A stretch of DNA of 64,000 nt from Mycolicibacter algericus DSM 45454. Its GTDB lineage: Bacteria; Actinomycetota; Actinomycetes; Mycobacteriales; Mycobacteriaceae. The notes beneath the pieces were generated by a model. The model was not told the origin of the DNA, did not search any database, and saw only the letters and a program-made list of their open reading frames with translations. A program made the translations under genes and the position numbers. Below, in pieces: positions 1 through 8,417 of this stretch. The number at the start of each line of letters is the position of its first letter. Position 1 is the stretch's first letter. The stretch spans positions 186,001 to 250,000 of the forward strand of contig NZ_MVHC01000004.1 of the NCBI RefSeq assembly GCF_002086455.1, read 5' to 3'.

Positions 1-11
1 GAATCAGCCCG

Positions 12-521
12 TCACTTCTGCGGCGGGTCGAGCAGGGCGCGGGCGTCTTTGATCAGGAGCAGCAGGTGCAGCGGGTCGGTCGGTGAGGGCTCGAAATCGA
101 AGTGCGCGTAGAACGCCCGCGCCTGCTCGTGCAGGGCGTGCACGAGCAGTGCCCGCACACCGATGATCTCCGCAGCGGCCACCGCGCGAGTAATCGCGTC
201 GCGCAGCAGCTGCGCGCCCAGCCCCTTGCCCTGTTCCTTGCGGTCGATCGCCAGCCGCGACAACAGGATCACCGGCACCGGATCGGGCATGTTGCGCCGC
301 ACCCGCCCGGGTGTGCCGGCGCGCTCCACCGCCGCCGAGGCCAGCGCGTAGAACCCGACGACGCGGCCGTCCCGGCACGTCACAAAGCACCGGGAGGCAC
401 CTTCGACGTGGTTGGCCAGGGCGCGCCCCCGCAGGTACTCGTCCAGGGTGGGCTCGCCGCTGTCGAACTCGGCGACCGCATCGCCCTCGCTGATCGGCCG
501 GGGCGCGCTGTAACCGCTCAC
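12..521 (-). CDS. GNAT acetyltransferase toxin (TacT-like)
   Basis: A 169-residue GNAT-fold protein. The acetyl-CoA loop is visible as RKEQGKGLGAQLLRDAI, and the C-terminal ARAFYAHFDFEPS segment matches TacT-type toxins, which acetylate aminoacyl-tRNA and stop translation. It starts inside the stop codon of the upstream DUF1778 gene (ATGA overlap at 518-521), the usual antitoxin-toxin order. Function is inferred from family and context; no target specificity can be read from the sequence. Confidence 0.85.
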   Translation of the reverse strand: MSGYSAPRPISEGDAVAEFDSGEPTLDEYLRGRALANHVEGASRCFVTCRDGRVVGFYALASAAVERAGTPGRVRRNMPDPVPVILLSRLAIDRKEQGKGLGAQLLRDAITRAVAAAEIIGVRALLVHALHEQARAFYAHFDFEPSPTDPLHLLLLIKDARALLDPPQK

Positions 522-787
522 TCGTCGAAGATCGAAGGCTCCGCGAACAACTTCTCCAGCCGCGGCTGCTGCGACACCGGGCGGTCCAGCACCGACACGA
601 ACTCCGACCAGGCCGACGCATCAAGCATGAACAGCCGCCGATCGGCGAGCACCTCGCGGGCATGCGCCAGCGTCGCAGTCACTGTGAAGTTGGTCAGATC
701 GGTCCCCTCCACTTCGGCGGCACGACGAATCAGCGCGTCCTGCTCAGCAGTCAGGCGCACCGCGAACCGCTCCGTCTTCATAGCCAT
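518..787 (-). CDS. DUF1778 antitoxin (TacA-like)
   Basis: Ribbon-helix-helix DUF1778 protein of 89 residues beginning MAMKTERFAVRLTAEQ. The N-terminal part would bind the operator and the acidic C-terminal tail (LEKLFAEPSIFDE) would wrap the GNAT toxin. Longer in-frame starts exist up to 838, but they run through a perfect palindrome (794-820). The ATG at 787 gives the family's usual length and leaves that palindrome in the 5' region. Translationally coupled to the toxin gene. Confidence 0.85.
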   Translation of the reverse strand: MAMKTERFAVRLTAEQDALIRRAAEVEGTDLTNFTVTATLAHAREVLADRRLFMLDASAWSEFVSVLDRPVSQQPRLEKLFAEPSIFDE

Positions 788-793
788 GTCAAC

Positions 794-820
794 CATTGTG
801 TGCCTATCGGGCACACAATG
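794..820. promoter_or_regulatory. palindromic operator of the TacAT-like pair
   Basis: Perfect inverted repeat with arms CATTGTGTGCC and GGCACACAATG around a 5-bp spacer, 6 bp upstream of the antitoxin start. RHH antitoxins of this family autorepress through palindromes at this position, so this is the likely autoregulatory operator. Confidence 0.7.
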
Positions 821-1074
821 CAACGGGGTATCTGTCATGCCTCTGAACAGCGGCGATGCACTTCATACCGGTAAAACACTCGCTGGCTTACGGGAAGAAG
901 TACCGGGGCAGGTCGGGTCGCGGTGGGGACGGCCACGGTCGTCTCGTCGCTTTCAACCCCTGTGAGGGGGAGGCATGCCTTCTATTCCTCGAGGTTCTCC
1001 GACGGCATGAGTGCAGCGTACGCCGGGGCGGCCTCTCGGCTGTGCCGTCGCCGCGGTTTATCCACAGCCGCCGG

Positions 1075-3213
1075 TTACGACGCCGGCGTCACGCCATCAC
1101 CGGAACCCTTGATCGACGCCTTCGCGCGCGGCTCGGCCCGCACCGCCCGCTTCCCGCGCACGAACCCGGTCGCCGAGACCGACGCCGAGAACAGCGCCTC
1201 CTCACCCTTGACGAACGGGTGGAACCCGACGCCGGCGCCGCCGCGCTTCTTGACCGGGATATCGGCGACTTCGGTTACTTTCCAGCCTTTTTCGGATCTT
1301 GACAGGATGGCCTCGCCGTTTCCGCAGCTGAGCGGCAGCGCGGCGATGACTTCATCGCCCTCGCCGGCGAGCTTGATCCCGGCCACCCCGTTGCCGGCCG
1401 CGCCCTGCGGGTTCACCGTGGCCGGGTCGATGCGCAGCACCTTTCCGAGGCGGGTCACCAAGGCCAGGTGGTGACCGTCCGCCAGCACGCCGGAGCACAG
1501 CAGCCCGGTGATGTCCGGCGCGACGGGGATGTCGCGGATCTTGTACGGCAGCCCGGCGCCGGTGGTGAATTTGATCCGCCCGTCGGTCCACACCGCCCAC
1601 CCCAGACCCGGGGTGAGCAGGTCGCCGTGGCTGTCGGAGAACACGCCGCGCTCATCGAGGCGCCAGGCGGCGTTGACCTTTCGCTCGCGCGGCCCGTCCT
1701 CGTCGACGCCGGACGTCACCGGCGTGGCCTCGGAGTCCAGCACGGTGCGACGGTCGAACTCGGGGCCTTTGAACAGTTTCGCGGTCTCGACCAGCTCCCG
1801 GTCGATCACCTTGCGGCGGGCGTCGGGGTTGGCCACCAGCTCGGTCAGTTCGGCGAACTCGGCGTCCAATTTTTCGGCTTCGGCCCGCAGTTCGATGACG
1901 TCGAGCTTGGTCAACCGGCGAAGCTGCAGCGCCAGGACGTAATCGGCCTGCTCGGCATCGATCTCGAACCGCTGCTGCAGTCCCTGCCGGGCCTCGTCGA
2001 CGGTGTCGGAGCCGCGGATCACCGCGACCGCGGCGTCGATGTCGAGGTGGATGACCATCAGGCCGGCCACCAGGTGGCGGCGCGCGGCGACCTTCTCCAG
2101 CCGGTACTCGCTGCGGTGCAGCACCACTGAATCGCGCAGCGACAAAAACGCCCGGATCAACTCACGCACCGACCACCAGCGCGGCACCCGGTTCTCGTCG
2201 AGTGCGACCAGGCTGGCGGCGAATGTCGACTCCAGCGGCGTGAGGGCCAACAGTTGGTCGCGGATCTGTTCGGCGCTGTGTCCGCGTTTGGCGGTCACCA
2301 CGATGCGAAGCCCGTTGCGCCGGTCGGTCAGATCTGACATATCCGAGACGCCCGACAGCTCGCCGGACTCGATCAACGACCGAATCCGTTCCTGCACAGT
2401 GTTACTCGCCACCCCGGGCGGCAGCTCCGTGACGATCACATCCTTGCCCTCGACGGAAACCGTGCCCCGTACCGTGAACGCGCCGCGGCCGGTGGTCAGG
2501 TATTCACGGAGCCCGGCCGTGCCGACCACCGTGGCGCCGCACCCCCAGTCCGGCCCGGGAATGAGTTTCACCAGTCTGTCGTCGGTCATATTCGGCGTGG
2601 CCAGCAGCGCCCGGCAGGCGGCCATGATCTCGCGCGGGTTGTGGGCGGGGACCTTGGTCGCCCAGCCTTCGGCGATGCCGACGGCGCCGTTGCAGAGCAG
2701 CACCGGCCACCGGGCCGGCAGCACCGTGGGTTCGGTCCACTCACCGTCGAACGTGGACATCATCGGCACCGCGTGATCGTCGAGTTCGGCGGTCAGCGCT
2801 GCCCCGGGCGCCGAGAGGCGCATCTCGGTGTAGCGGTCGGCGGCGGGGATATCCCCCTGAATGCGGGGGAAGGCGCCGTGGCCGTCAATGACTTTCACCC
2901 GCTGGAAGTCCGCCGCCAGCAGCGCCGCCGCCCCGTACATCGAGGCGCCACCGTGCGGGTGCAGGTTGCCGGTGACGGCCGAGCAGACCTTCGAGGACTT
3001 CTGCGGCTTGTTGCCGGGCAGCAGTTTCGAGTCGTGCATCTGATAGAGCAGCCGACGCTGGCCGGGCTTGAGCCCGTCGAACGCCGAAGGGATGGCGCGG
3101 TCGCTGACGCTGTACAGCGCGAACGTCAGCTGGTAGTGGTTCCAATAGTCATCGGCACTCTGGTCGAGCACCAGGTCGGGGTTCTGTTCGGGAATGTCCA
3201 GGGTGGCGGTCAC
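1075..3213 (-). CDS. GyrA-like subunit of an atypical type II topoisomerase (TopoM-like)
   Basis: A 712-residue GyrA/ParC-family DNA cleavage subunit. The winged-helix region carries the catalytic tyrosine in DRYTEMRLS (Tyr128). It is shorter than mycobacterial GyrA (about 840), so the C-terminal wrapping domain is reduced. A GyrA-box-like KKRGGAGVG sits only about 50 residues from the end (655-663). It lies 21 bp after the GyrB-like gene with its own AGGAGA ribosome site. The pair resembles the extra ATP-dependent topoisomerase of M. smegmatis (TopoN/TopoM), not the housekeeping gyrase. Mycobacteria usually lack topoisomerase IV, so this is an accessory enzyme. Confidence 0.85.
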   Translation of the reverse strand: MTATLDIPEQNPDLVLDQSADDYWNHYQLTFALYSVSDRAIPSAFDGLKPGQRRLLYQMHDSKLLPGNKPQKSSKVCSAVTGNLHPHGGASMYGAAALLAADFQRVKVIDGHGAFPRIQGDIPAADRYTEMRLSAPGAALTAELDDHAVPMMSTFDGEWTEPTVLPARWPVLLCNGAVGIAEGWATKVPAHNPREIMAACRALLATPNMTDDRLVKLIPGPDWGCGATVVGTAGLREYLTTGRGAFTVRGTVSVEGKDVIVTELPPGVASNTVQERIRSLIESGELSGVSDMSDLTDRRNGLRIVVTAKRGHSAEQIRDQLLALTPLESTFAASLVALDENRVPRWWSVRELIRAFLSLRDSVVLHRSEYRLEKVAARRHLVAGLMVIHLDIDAAVAVIRGSDTVDEARQGLQQRFEIDAEQADYVLALQLRRLTKLDVIELRAEAEKLDAEFAELTELVANPDARRKVIDRELVETAKLFKGPEFDRRTVLDSEATPVTSGVDEDGPRERKVNAAWRLDERGVFSDSHGDLLTPGLGWAVWTDGRIKFTTGAGLPYKIRDIPVAPDITGLLCSGVLADGHHLALVTRLGKVLRIDPATVNPQGAAGNGVAGIKLAGEGDEVIAALPLSCGNGEAILSRSEKGWKVTEVADIPVKKRGGAGVGFHPFVKGEEALFSASVSATGFVRGKRAVRAEPRAKASIKGSGDGVTPAS

Positions 3214-3234
3214 GGCGATTCTCCTAGCGGTCCG

Positions 3235-5268
3235 CTACGTCAGGTCCAGCGCGGCGGTGTCGACCCGGGCGGCGACATCGGCCATCCAGGTGCGCCGGCC
3301 CTCGGGCGGTCCGCCGAACAGGGTGTGGTGCAGCGTGCTCTCACCGTCATCGAGATGCACCCGAATGACGGTGCGCCGCTGCGGATCCAGCACGGTGTTC
3401 CAGAAGTCGTCGGCATCCATCTCACCGAGGCCCTTGTTGCGCTGCACTTCGATCTTGCGTTTCGAGGAGGCTTTGAGCTGCGCGACCGCGGCGTCGCGTT
3501 CGGACTCGTCCTGGCAGTAGATCCGCTGCGTGCCGTCCTTGACGACGAACAGCGGCGGCAGGGTGACGTAGACCATCCCGGCCTCGACGAGCGGGCGGTA
3601 GAAGTCCAGGAACATCGAGATCAGGCTGGAGTTGATGTTCCCCCCGTCGGGGTCGGCGTCGGAGGCGAACAGGATCCGGTCGTAGCGGCACAGTTCCGGG
3701 TCACAGTTGTCGCGCACCCCGCAGCCCAGAATGCGTTCGATCGAATCGAACTCGTCCTTGGCCCGCGCCTTGCTCAAGGCGAAGCCGTAGACGTTGGGCG
3801 GCTTGCCCTTGAGTGGGAAGGCCGCCTGAAACGTGGCGTCGCGCGCTGCTTTGATCGTGCCGAGCGCCGAATCGCCTTCACACAGGAACAGCTCGGCACC
3901 GGATCCGCGGCCGGTTTCCTTGCTGGGCAGCAGTTTCGGTGGCAGCGACAGGTTGGTTCCCAGGCCTTTGGCCTTGGACGCCGCGCGGGATCGGGCCTTG
4001 GCGCCTTCGGCGCTGCGCCGGGCCCGGGCCGACTCCAGCGCCAGCTTCGTCCACAGCGTCACGGTGTCGGCGTTGGCGGGGTTGGCCGCCCAGATGGTGA
4101 CGCTGCGCGCCACATCCGGGGCCATCGCCAGGTTCAGCGACCGCGATGAGACCGCGGTCTTGGCCTGGGAGTCCCAGGCCACATCGGGTGCACGAGTGTC
4201 GACGGCCAGCGCCGTGACGGCGGCGAAATCCTGTGGCTCCGGGCCCTCTTCGCCCTTGGCCAGGCCCAGGTCGCGGATCCGGGAGGCGCGGTCGGCCAGG
4301 GCTTCGGTCAGCCCTTTGACCGCGGCGGTCAGGTGCGATCCGCCGCCGGGGGTGCGTACGGTATTGCAGAACGCGGCTACCGTCGCCGGCTCGGCCGGGC
4401 CTGCGGTCAACGACCAGCGGAACGGGGTCGGCCCCCGGCCGGTGGTGTACTCGCCGCGGCCCTCAACGACGGCGCGGACCTCGGGGCTGGGTGTGCCCGC
4501 GGCGGTGCACATCAGGTCCAACAGGGTGTCGGTGCCCCAGGGGCCGCTGAACGGCGCGGTCAATGCCGGGGGAATCTCCTCGCCGGGCCAGCCTTCGTCG
4601 ACCACGACCAGGTGCACGCCGGGCGACATCCGAGACGAGGCGTGGGCCCGCAACAGCACCTCGCCGATATCCACGGTGGAATCGGGCACCACGGCCGGGT
4701 CGAACAGGATCCGAACGGTGGTGCCGTGTGCGTTGGGCTTGCGGTTGGCAGTGCCGCGCAGTTTCTGGGTGTCGGCGCGGGTGAACGGGGCGTCCGGGTC
4801 GAAATCGCTGCCCTCGAACACCCCGGGATAGCCGCGGCCGAAGCTCTGCAGGTAGGTCTTGCCGGCTCGGCGCACTGTGACATCGGTACGCGCGGAGATG
4901 AAGACGGCTGCCGCGGCGCCGATTCCGTTCAGGCCGGCGCCGGTGCTGGCAGCGTCGGCATGGACCGAGAATTTGCCGCCTGCCCGCGCGGTGCCCAGGG
5001 TTTTGACGATGCCGTTCTTGCCGTTCACCGGGTCGGAGTCGACGGGCAGGCCCCGGCCGTCGTCGGCGACGCTGACCGATCCGTCGGCGTGCAAGGTGAT
5101 CGTCACGCAGGACCCGCCGTGGCTGGGATCAGCCACCTCTTCGATCGCGTTGTCCACCAGCTCCCGCATAGCGGTGTTGAGCACGTCCAGGCCGAGGTTG
5201 ACCGCCGGTCGCAGGCGGGTGTGCTGGACATCGTCGAGCTCGGTGATGTCGGCCGCGGTGTAGCTCAC
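3235..5268 (-). CDS. GyrB-like ATPase subunit of an atypical type II topoisomerase (TopoN-like)
   Basis: A 677-residue GyrB/ParE-family protein. The GHKL ATPase has ELVDNAIEE (Glu36, Asn40) and DDGRG (69-73). The transducer and a TOPRIM domain follow, with LCEGDSALG and DADPDGGNI supplying the metal-binding acids, then RNKGLGEMDADDFW near the C-terminus. The TOPRIM motifs deviate from the gyrase EGDSAGG and DADVDG forms, which separates it from housekeeping GyrB. GTG start, with GGAG 10 bp upstream. It forms an operon with the GyrA-like gene downstream. Confidence 0.87.
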   Translation of the reverse strand: MSYTAADITELDDVQHTRLRPAVNLGLDVLNTAMRELVDNAIEEVADPSHGGSCVTITLHADGSVSVADDGRGLPVDSDPVNGKNGIVKTLGTARAGGKFSVHADAASTGAGLNGIGAAAAVFISARTDVTVRRAGKTYLQSFGRGYPGVFEGSDFDPDAPFTRADTQKLRGTANRKPNAHGTTVRILFDPAVVPDSTVDIGEVLLRAHASSRMSPGVHLVVVDEGWPGEEIPPALTAPFSGPWGTDTLLDLMCTAAGTPSPEVRAVVEGRGEYTTGRGPTPFRWSLTAGPAEPATVAAFCNTVRTPGGGSHLTAAVKGLTEALADRASRIRDLGLAKGEEGPEPQDFAAVTALAVDTRAPDVAWDSQAKTAVSSRSLNLAMAPDVARSVTIWAANPANADTVTLWTKLALESARARRSAEGAKARSRAASKAKGLGTNLSLPPKLLPSKETGRGSGAELFLCEGDSALGTIKAARDATFQAAFPLKGKPPNVYGFALSKARAKDEFDSIERILGCGVRDNCDPELCRYDRILFASDADPDGGNINSSLISMFLDFYRPLVEAGMVYVTLPPLFVVKDGTQRIYCQDESERDAAVAQLKASSKRKIEVQRNKGLGEMDADDFWNTVLDPQRRTVIRVHLDDGESTLHHTLFGGPPEGRRTWMADVAARVDTAALDLT

Positions 5269-5387
5269 TGCTCGTGTTCTCCATCAATGCCGGGTGAGGT
5301 GCCGCAGGAATGGTAGACGGCGCAGCTGACATCCCAGTGGATTCTGGTCGGCGATTGCGGCAGCGTCTGCCCGCTGGTGGCCCCCGG

Positions 5388-5999
5388 TCAGGTCGGGCTC
5401 GGTGCAACCCGCAGCGCCGGCAGCACGTAGCGGCGCAGATGCCGCCGCAGCGAGGCGGGGTCATCGGGGTCGATGTGGCTGCCCGGCACGCTGCCCAGGC
5501 TGATCATCACCCGGGCGATCCATTCGCTGGCCTCGCCGATGTCGGTGTCGGGATGGATGTCCCCGGCCGCGGCGGCGGCTTCGACGAAGGGTTGCCAGAA
5601 CCCCGCGAGATCCGGGACCAGGCCGCGCACGCCGGCCCCGGCGCAGGCGGTGAACTCGTCGGGTTCGGAGGTACGCAGCCGCATCAACAGCGTGCCCGGG
5701 TCGTCGTAGGCCCGTCGGCCGATCTGCACCCCGGCCACCAGCTGGTCTTCGAAGCCGGACAGCGTCGACAGCTCGGCGCGGGTCTGCGCCCAGCTGGTCT
5801 CGACCAGCCGGATGATCGCCGTGCCCACCAGCGTCGGCTTGTCCGGAAAATTCCGGTACAGCCAGGCCCGCGACACGCCGGCGCGCTCGGCGACGTCGAT
5901 CATCGTGGTGGCCCGGATCCCCTTGTCGGCCAGCAGCTGCTCGGTCGCGTCCAGCAGTCGGTCGGTTGTCGACGACGCGACTGCCGGCTTTGCGTTCAC
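5388..5999 (-). CDS. TetR family regulator of the monooxygenase operon
   Basis: TetR/AcrR repressor of 203 residues with the N-terminal helix-turn-helix (TTMIDVAERAGVSRAWLYRNFPDK) and a diverged ligand domain. The GTG at 5999 is chosen because AGGAGG (6006-6011) lies 6 bp upstream; a longer frame to 6047 would run into the operator. It is divergent from the flavin monooxygenase operon and probably represses it and itself. It also lies upstream of the topoisomerase genes in the same direction with a 119-bp gap, so read-through is possible. Confidence 0.85.
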   Translation of the reverse strand: MNAKPAVASSTTDRLLDATEQLLADKGIRATTMIDVAERAGVSRAWLYRNFPDKPTLVGTAIIRLVETSWAQTRAELSTLSGFEDQLVAGVQIGRRAYDDPGTLLMRLRTSEPDEFTACAGAGVRGLVPDLAGFWQPFVEAAAAAGDIHPDTDIGEASEWIARVMISLGSVPGSHIDPDDPASLRRHLRRYVLPALRVAPSPT

Positions 6000-6033
6000 G
6001 GCCCACCTCCTGGCCGGCAAGCCTAGCAAGACG

Positions 6034-6059
6034 GTAGACAGATTCAAGGATCTGTGTAC
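6034..6059. promoter_or_regulatory. palindromic operator between the TetR and monooxygenase genes
   Basis: Inverted repeat GTAGACAGAT-TCAAGG-ATCTGTGTAC with one mismatch in the 10-bp arms. It lies in the divergent region 35 bp from the regulator start and 68 bp from the monooxygenase start. Position and symmetry fit a TetR dimer site. Confidence 0.6.
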
Positions 6060-6126
6060 TATTGCGACTCATTGCGTAGACACTTCCGCTCAGCCTGTCT
6101 ATTCCCCCGACGCCGGAGGTCCAGCC

Positions 6127-7497
6127 ATGTCCGCACCCCGCACCGCGATCATCGGGGCCGGCATCAGCGGGCTGACGGCCGGGAAAATGCTGTCCGACTA
6201 CGCGGTCGACTACACCTGCTTCGAATCCTCCGACCGGATCGGCGGCAACTGGGCCTTCGGCAACCCCAACGGGCACTCCAGTGCCTATCGGTCGCTGCAC
6301 ATCGACACCTCGAAACATCAGCTGTCCTTCAAGGACTTTCCGATGCCGGCCCACTACCCCGACTTCTTGCACCACACGTTGGTCAAGGAGTACCTGGAGG
6401 GCTACGCGGCCGCCTTCGAACTCAAACGCAACATCGAGTTCGAGACGAAGGTCGTACACGCGCAGCGGCTGCCCGGTGGCGGCTGGGAGCTGCAGCTGGC
6501 CGGGGGTGCGCGCCGCCGCTTCGACCTGCTGGTGGTCGCCAACGGCCACCACTGGGATCCGCGCTACCCGGACTTCCCGGGGGAATTCAGCGGCGAGACG
6601 CTGCACGCGCACCACTACATCGACCCGAAGACGCCGCTGGAGTTCAGCGGCAAGCGCATCCTGGTCGTCGGCCTGGGCAACAGTGCGGCCGACATCGCCG
6701 TCGAGCTGTCGTCGAAGGCCCTGGACAACGAACTGACGCTGTCGACGCGCTCCGGCGCCTGGATCGTGCCGAAGTACCTGGCCGGCAAGCCCGCCGACAA
6801 GTACTACCGAACCAGTCCGTATCTGCCGTTCTCCTGGCAGCGCAGGTTCCTGCAGTGGACCCAGCCGCTGATCGCCGGGCAGCCCGAGGATGTCGGCCTG
6901 CCGACGCCCAACCACAAGTTCTTCGAGGCCCACCCCACCCAGTCGGTGGAGCTGCCGCTGCGGCTCGGGTCCGGTGACGTCATCCCCAAGCCCAACATCA
7001 GCCGATTCGACGGCGCCACCGTGCATTTCACCGATGGCACCAGCAGTGACTTCGACGTCATCATCTACGCCACCGGCTACAACATCACCTTCCCGTTCTT
7101 CGACCCGGAGTTCATCAGCGCACCGGACAACCGGATCGACCTGTACAAGCGGATGTTCTATCCCGGCATCGATGACCTGGTGTTCGCCGGCTTCGCCCAG
7201 CCCACCCCCACGCTGTTCCCGTTCGTCGAGGCACAAGCCCGGTTGATCGGTGCCTATGCGGTCGGGCGCTACCGGCCGCCGCCGCTCGCCGAGATGCGCC
7301 GGGTGATCGACGCCGACATGCGCAAGTTCACCGGCCACATGCTCGACACCCCGCGGCACACCCAGCAGCTCGACTACTTCCTTTACGAGCACGACCTGCG
7401 CACCGCCGAGATCCCGCGCGGTGCACGGCGGGCCGCCGTCCTCGGTGCCCCCCGCTGGGCCGGGGTCGAGGCGGGCGAGGAAGGGGTATCGGCATGA
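6127..7497 (+). CDS. flavin-containing monooxygenase (MymA/Baeyer-Villiger type)
   Basis: Class B flavoprotein monooxygenase of 456 residues. The FAD Rossmann motif GAGISG is at 10-15. The FMO signature FSGETLHAHHY (154-164) matches FxGxxxHxxxY, and the NADPH-binding GLGNSAAD begins near 182. It would use NADPH and O2 to oxygenate a soft nucleophile or a ketone. The start ATG has GGAGG upstream; a longer in-frame extension overlaps the operator and is rejected. It is the first gene of a five-gene operon whose next gene overlaps its stop, so a ketone-to-ester or related oxidation followed by hydrolysis is a reasonable inference. Confidence 0.87.
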   Translation: MSAPRTAIIGAGISGLTAGKMLSDYAVDYTCFESSDRIGGNWAFGNPNGHSSAYRSLHIDTSKHQLSFKDFPMPAHYPDFLHHTLVKEYLEGYAAAFELKRNIEFETKVVHAQRLPGGGWELQLAGGARRRFDLLVVANGHHWDPRYPDFPGEFSGETLHAHHYIDPKTPLEFSGKRILVVGLGNSAADIAVELSSKALDNELTLSTRSGAWIVPKYLAGKPADKYYRTSPYLPFSWQRRFLQWTQPLIAGQPEDVGLPTPNHKFFEAHPTQSVELPLRLGSGDVIPKPNISRFDGATVHFTDGTSSDFDVIIYATGYNITFPFFDPEFISAPDNRIDLYKRMFYPGIDDLVFAGFAQPTPTLFPFVEAQARLIGAYAVGRYRPPPLAEMRRVIDADMRKFTGHMLDTPRHTQQLDYFLYEHDLRTAEIPRGARRAAVLGAPRWAGVEAGEEGVSA

Positions 7498-8408
7498 ACC
7501 GGATCCGGTTCGACAGCGACGGCACCAGCTGCGTCGGGCAGTTCTTCCCCGCCGCCGGCGACGACGACGACAGCGCGCCGGTGGTGGTGCTCGGGCACGG
7601 TTTCGGCGGCACCGTCGACTCGGGTTTGGTTCCCTTCGCCGAGCGGTTGAGTTCGGCCGGCTTCGCCGCGTTGGCCTTCGATTACCGTTACTTCGGGGAG
7701 TCCGACGGCCGGCCACGGCAACGGATTTCGGTCAAGGAGCAAGTAGCCGACTTCCGCGCCGCGTGTGCGGCCGCGGCACGTCAACCCGGTGTTGATCCGC
7801 GGCGGGTCGTGGTGTGGGGTGTTTCGCTGGCCGGTGGCCATGTGTTCGAGGTGGCGGCAACCGCCCCCGGCGTCGCGGCCGCCGTGGCACTGACGCCGCT
7901 GGTCAGCGGACCGGCCGCCGCGGCCGCGGCGCTACCCCACCACCGCCCGGCAAACCTGCTGCGCTCGACGGTGACCGGCTGGCGCAGCGCGCTGGCCCAG
8001 CGGGCCGGCCGTCCACCGGCGACGATCCCGCTGGTGGGCAGGCCCGGTGAACTGGCAACGCTGACCGCCGACGGCTACTACGAGGCCTACCTCGCGATGG
8101 CCGGCCCCACCTGGCGCAACGAGGTCGACGCGCAGGTCGGCGTCCAACTCGGCGGCTACCGACCGGCCGCCAAGCACGCCGCGGCGATCCGCTGCCCGAT
8201 GCTGGTGCAGATCGCCGATTTCGACCGGGGCGCTCCCCCGCAGGCCGCGGCCAAGGCGGCGTTCGCCGCGCGCGCCGAAGTACGCCACTACCCCTGCGAC
8301 CACTTCGACGTCTTCTCCGGCGGCGAGTGGTTCGATCATGTTGTCGAGCACCAGATCGCATTCTTGAGCCGGCACCTGACCGCACCGGCCGCTACCGTCA
8401 CGGGTTAG
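7494..8408 (+). CDS. alpha/beta hydrolase
   Basis: Serine hydrolase of 304 residues. The oxyanion region is GHGFGG, the nucleophile elbow is GVSLAG (Ser111), and the likely catalytic His is in CDHFD near the C-terminus. It overlaps the monooxygenase stop by 4 bp (ATGA), so the two are co-translated. A paralogue lies at 60543-61442 with the same FDYRxFGES and AGGHV signatures. In this operon it probably hydrolyses the ester or thioester product; the substrate is unknown. Confidence 0.8.
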   Translation: MNRIRFDSDGTSCVGQFFPAAGDDDDSAPVVVLGHGFGGTVDSGLVPFAERLSSAGFAALAFDYRYFGESDGRPRQRISVKEQVADFRAACAAAARQPGVDPRRVVVWGVSLAGGHVFEVAATAPGVAAAVALTPLVSGPAAAAAALPHHRPANLLRSTVTGWRSALAQRAGRPPATIPLVGRPGELATLTADGYYEAYLAMAGPTWRNEVDAQVGVQLGGYRPAAKHAAAIRCPMLVQIADFDRGAPPQAAAKAAFAARAEVRHYPCDHFDVFSGGEWFDHVVEHQIAFLSRHLTAPAATVTG

Positions 8409-8417
8409 GAGGGCACC

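Noticed and set aside
940..975. CRISPR-repeat-like GTCGCTTTCAACCCCTGTGAG
   Set aside because: Occurs once, with no regularly spaced copies and no cas genes in the window.
2641..4149. 500-codon plus-strand frame opposite the topoisomerase genes
   Set aside because: Shadow of the GyrA/GyrB-like coding; low-complexity product and it spans both genes.
3235..5268. Housekeeping gyrB (with gyrA at 1075)
   Set aside because: The TOPRIM and C-terminal motifs diverge, the GyrA-like partner is too short, and there is no dnaA-dnaN-recF context.
5461..7716. Long open frame on the minus strand (over 700 codons) across the monooxygenase operon
   Set aside because: Antisense shadow of the monooxygenase and hydrolase genes. 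Its Arg/Gly/Val-rich product matches no family and has no proper start context.
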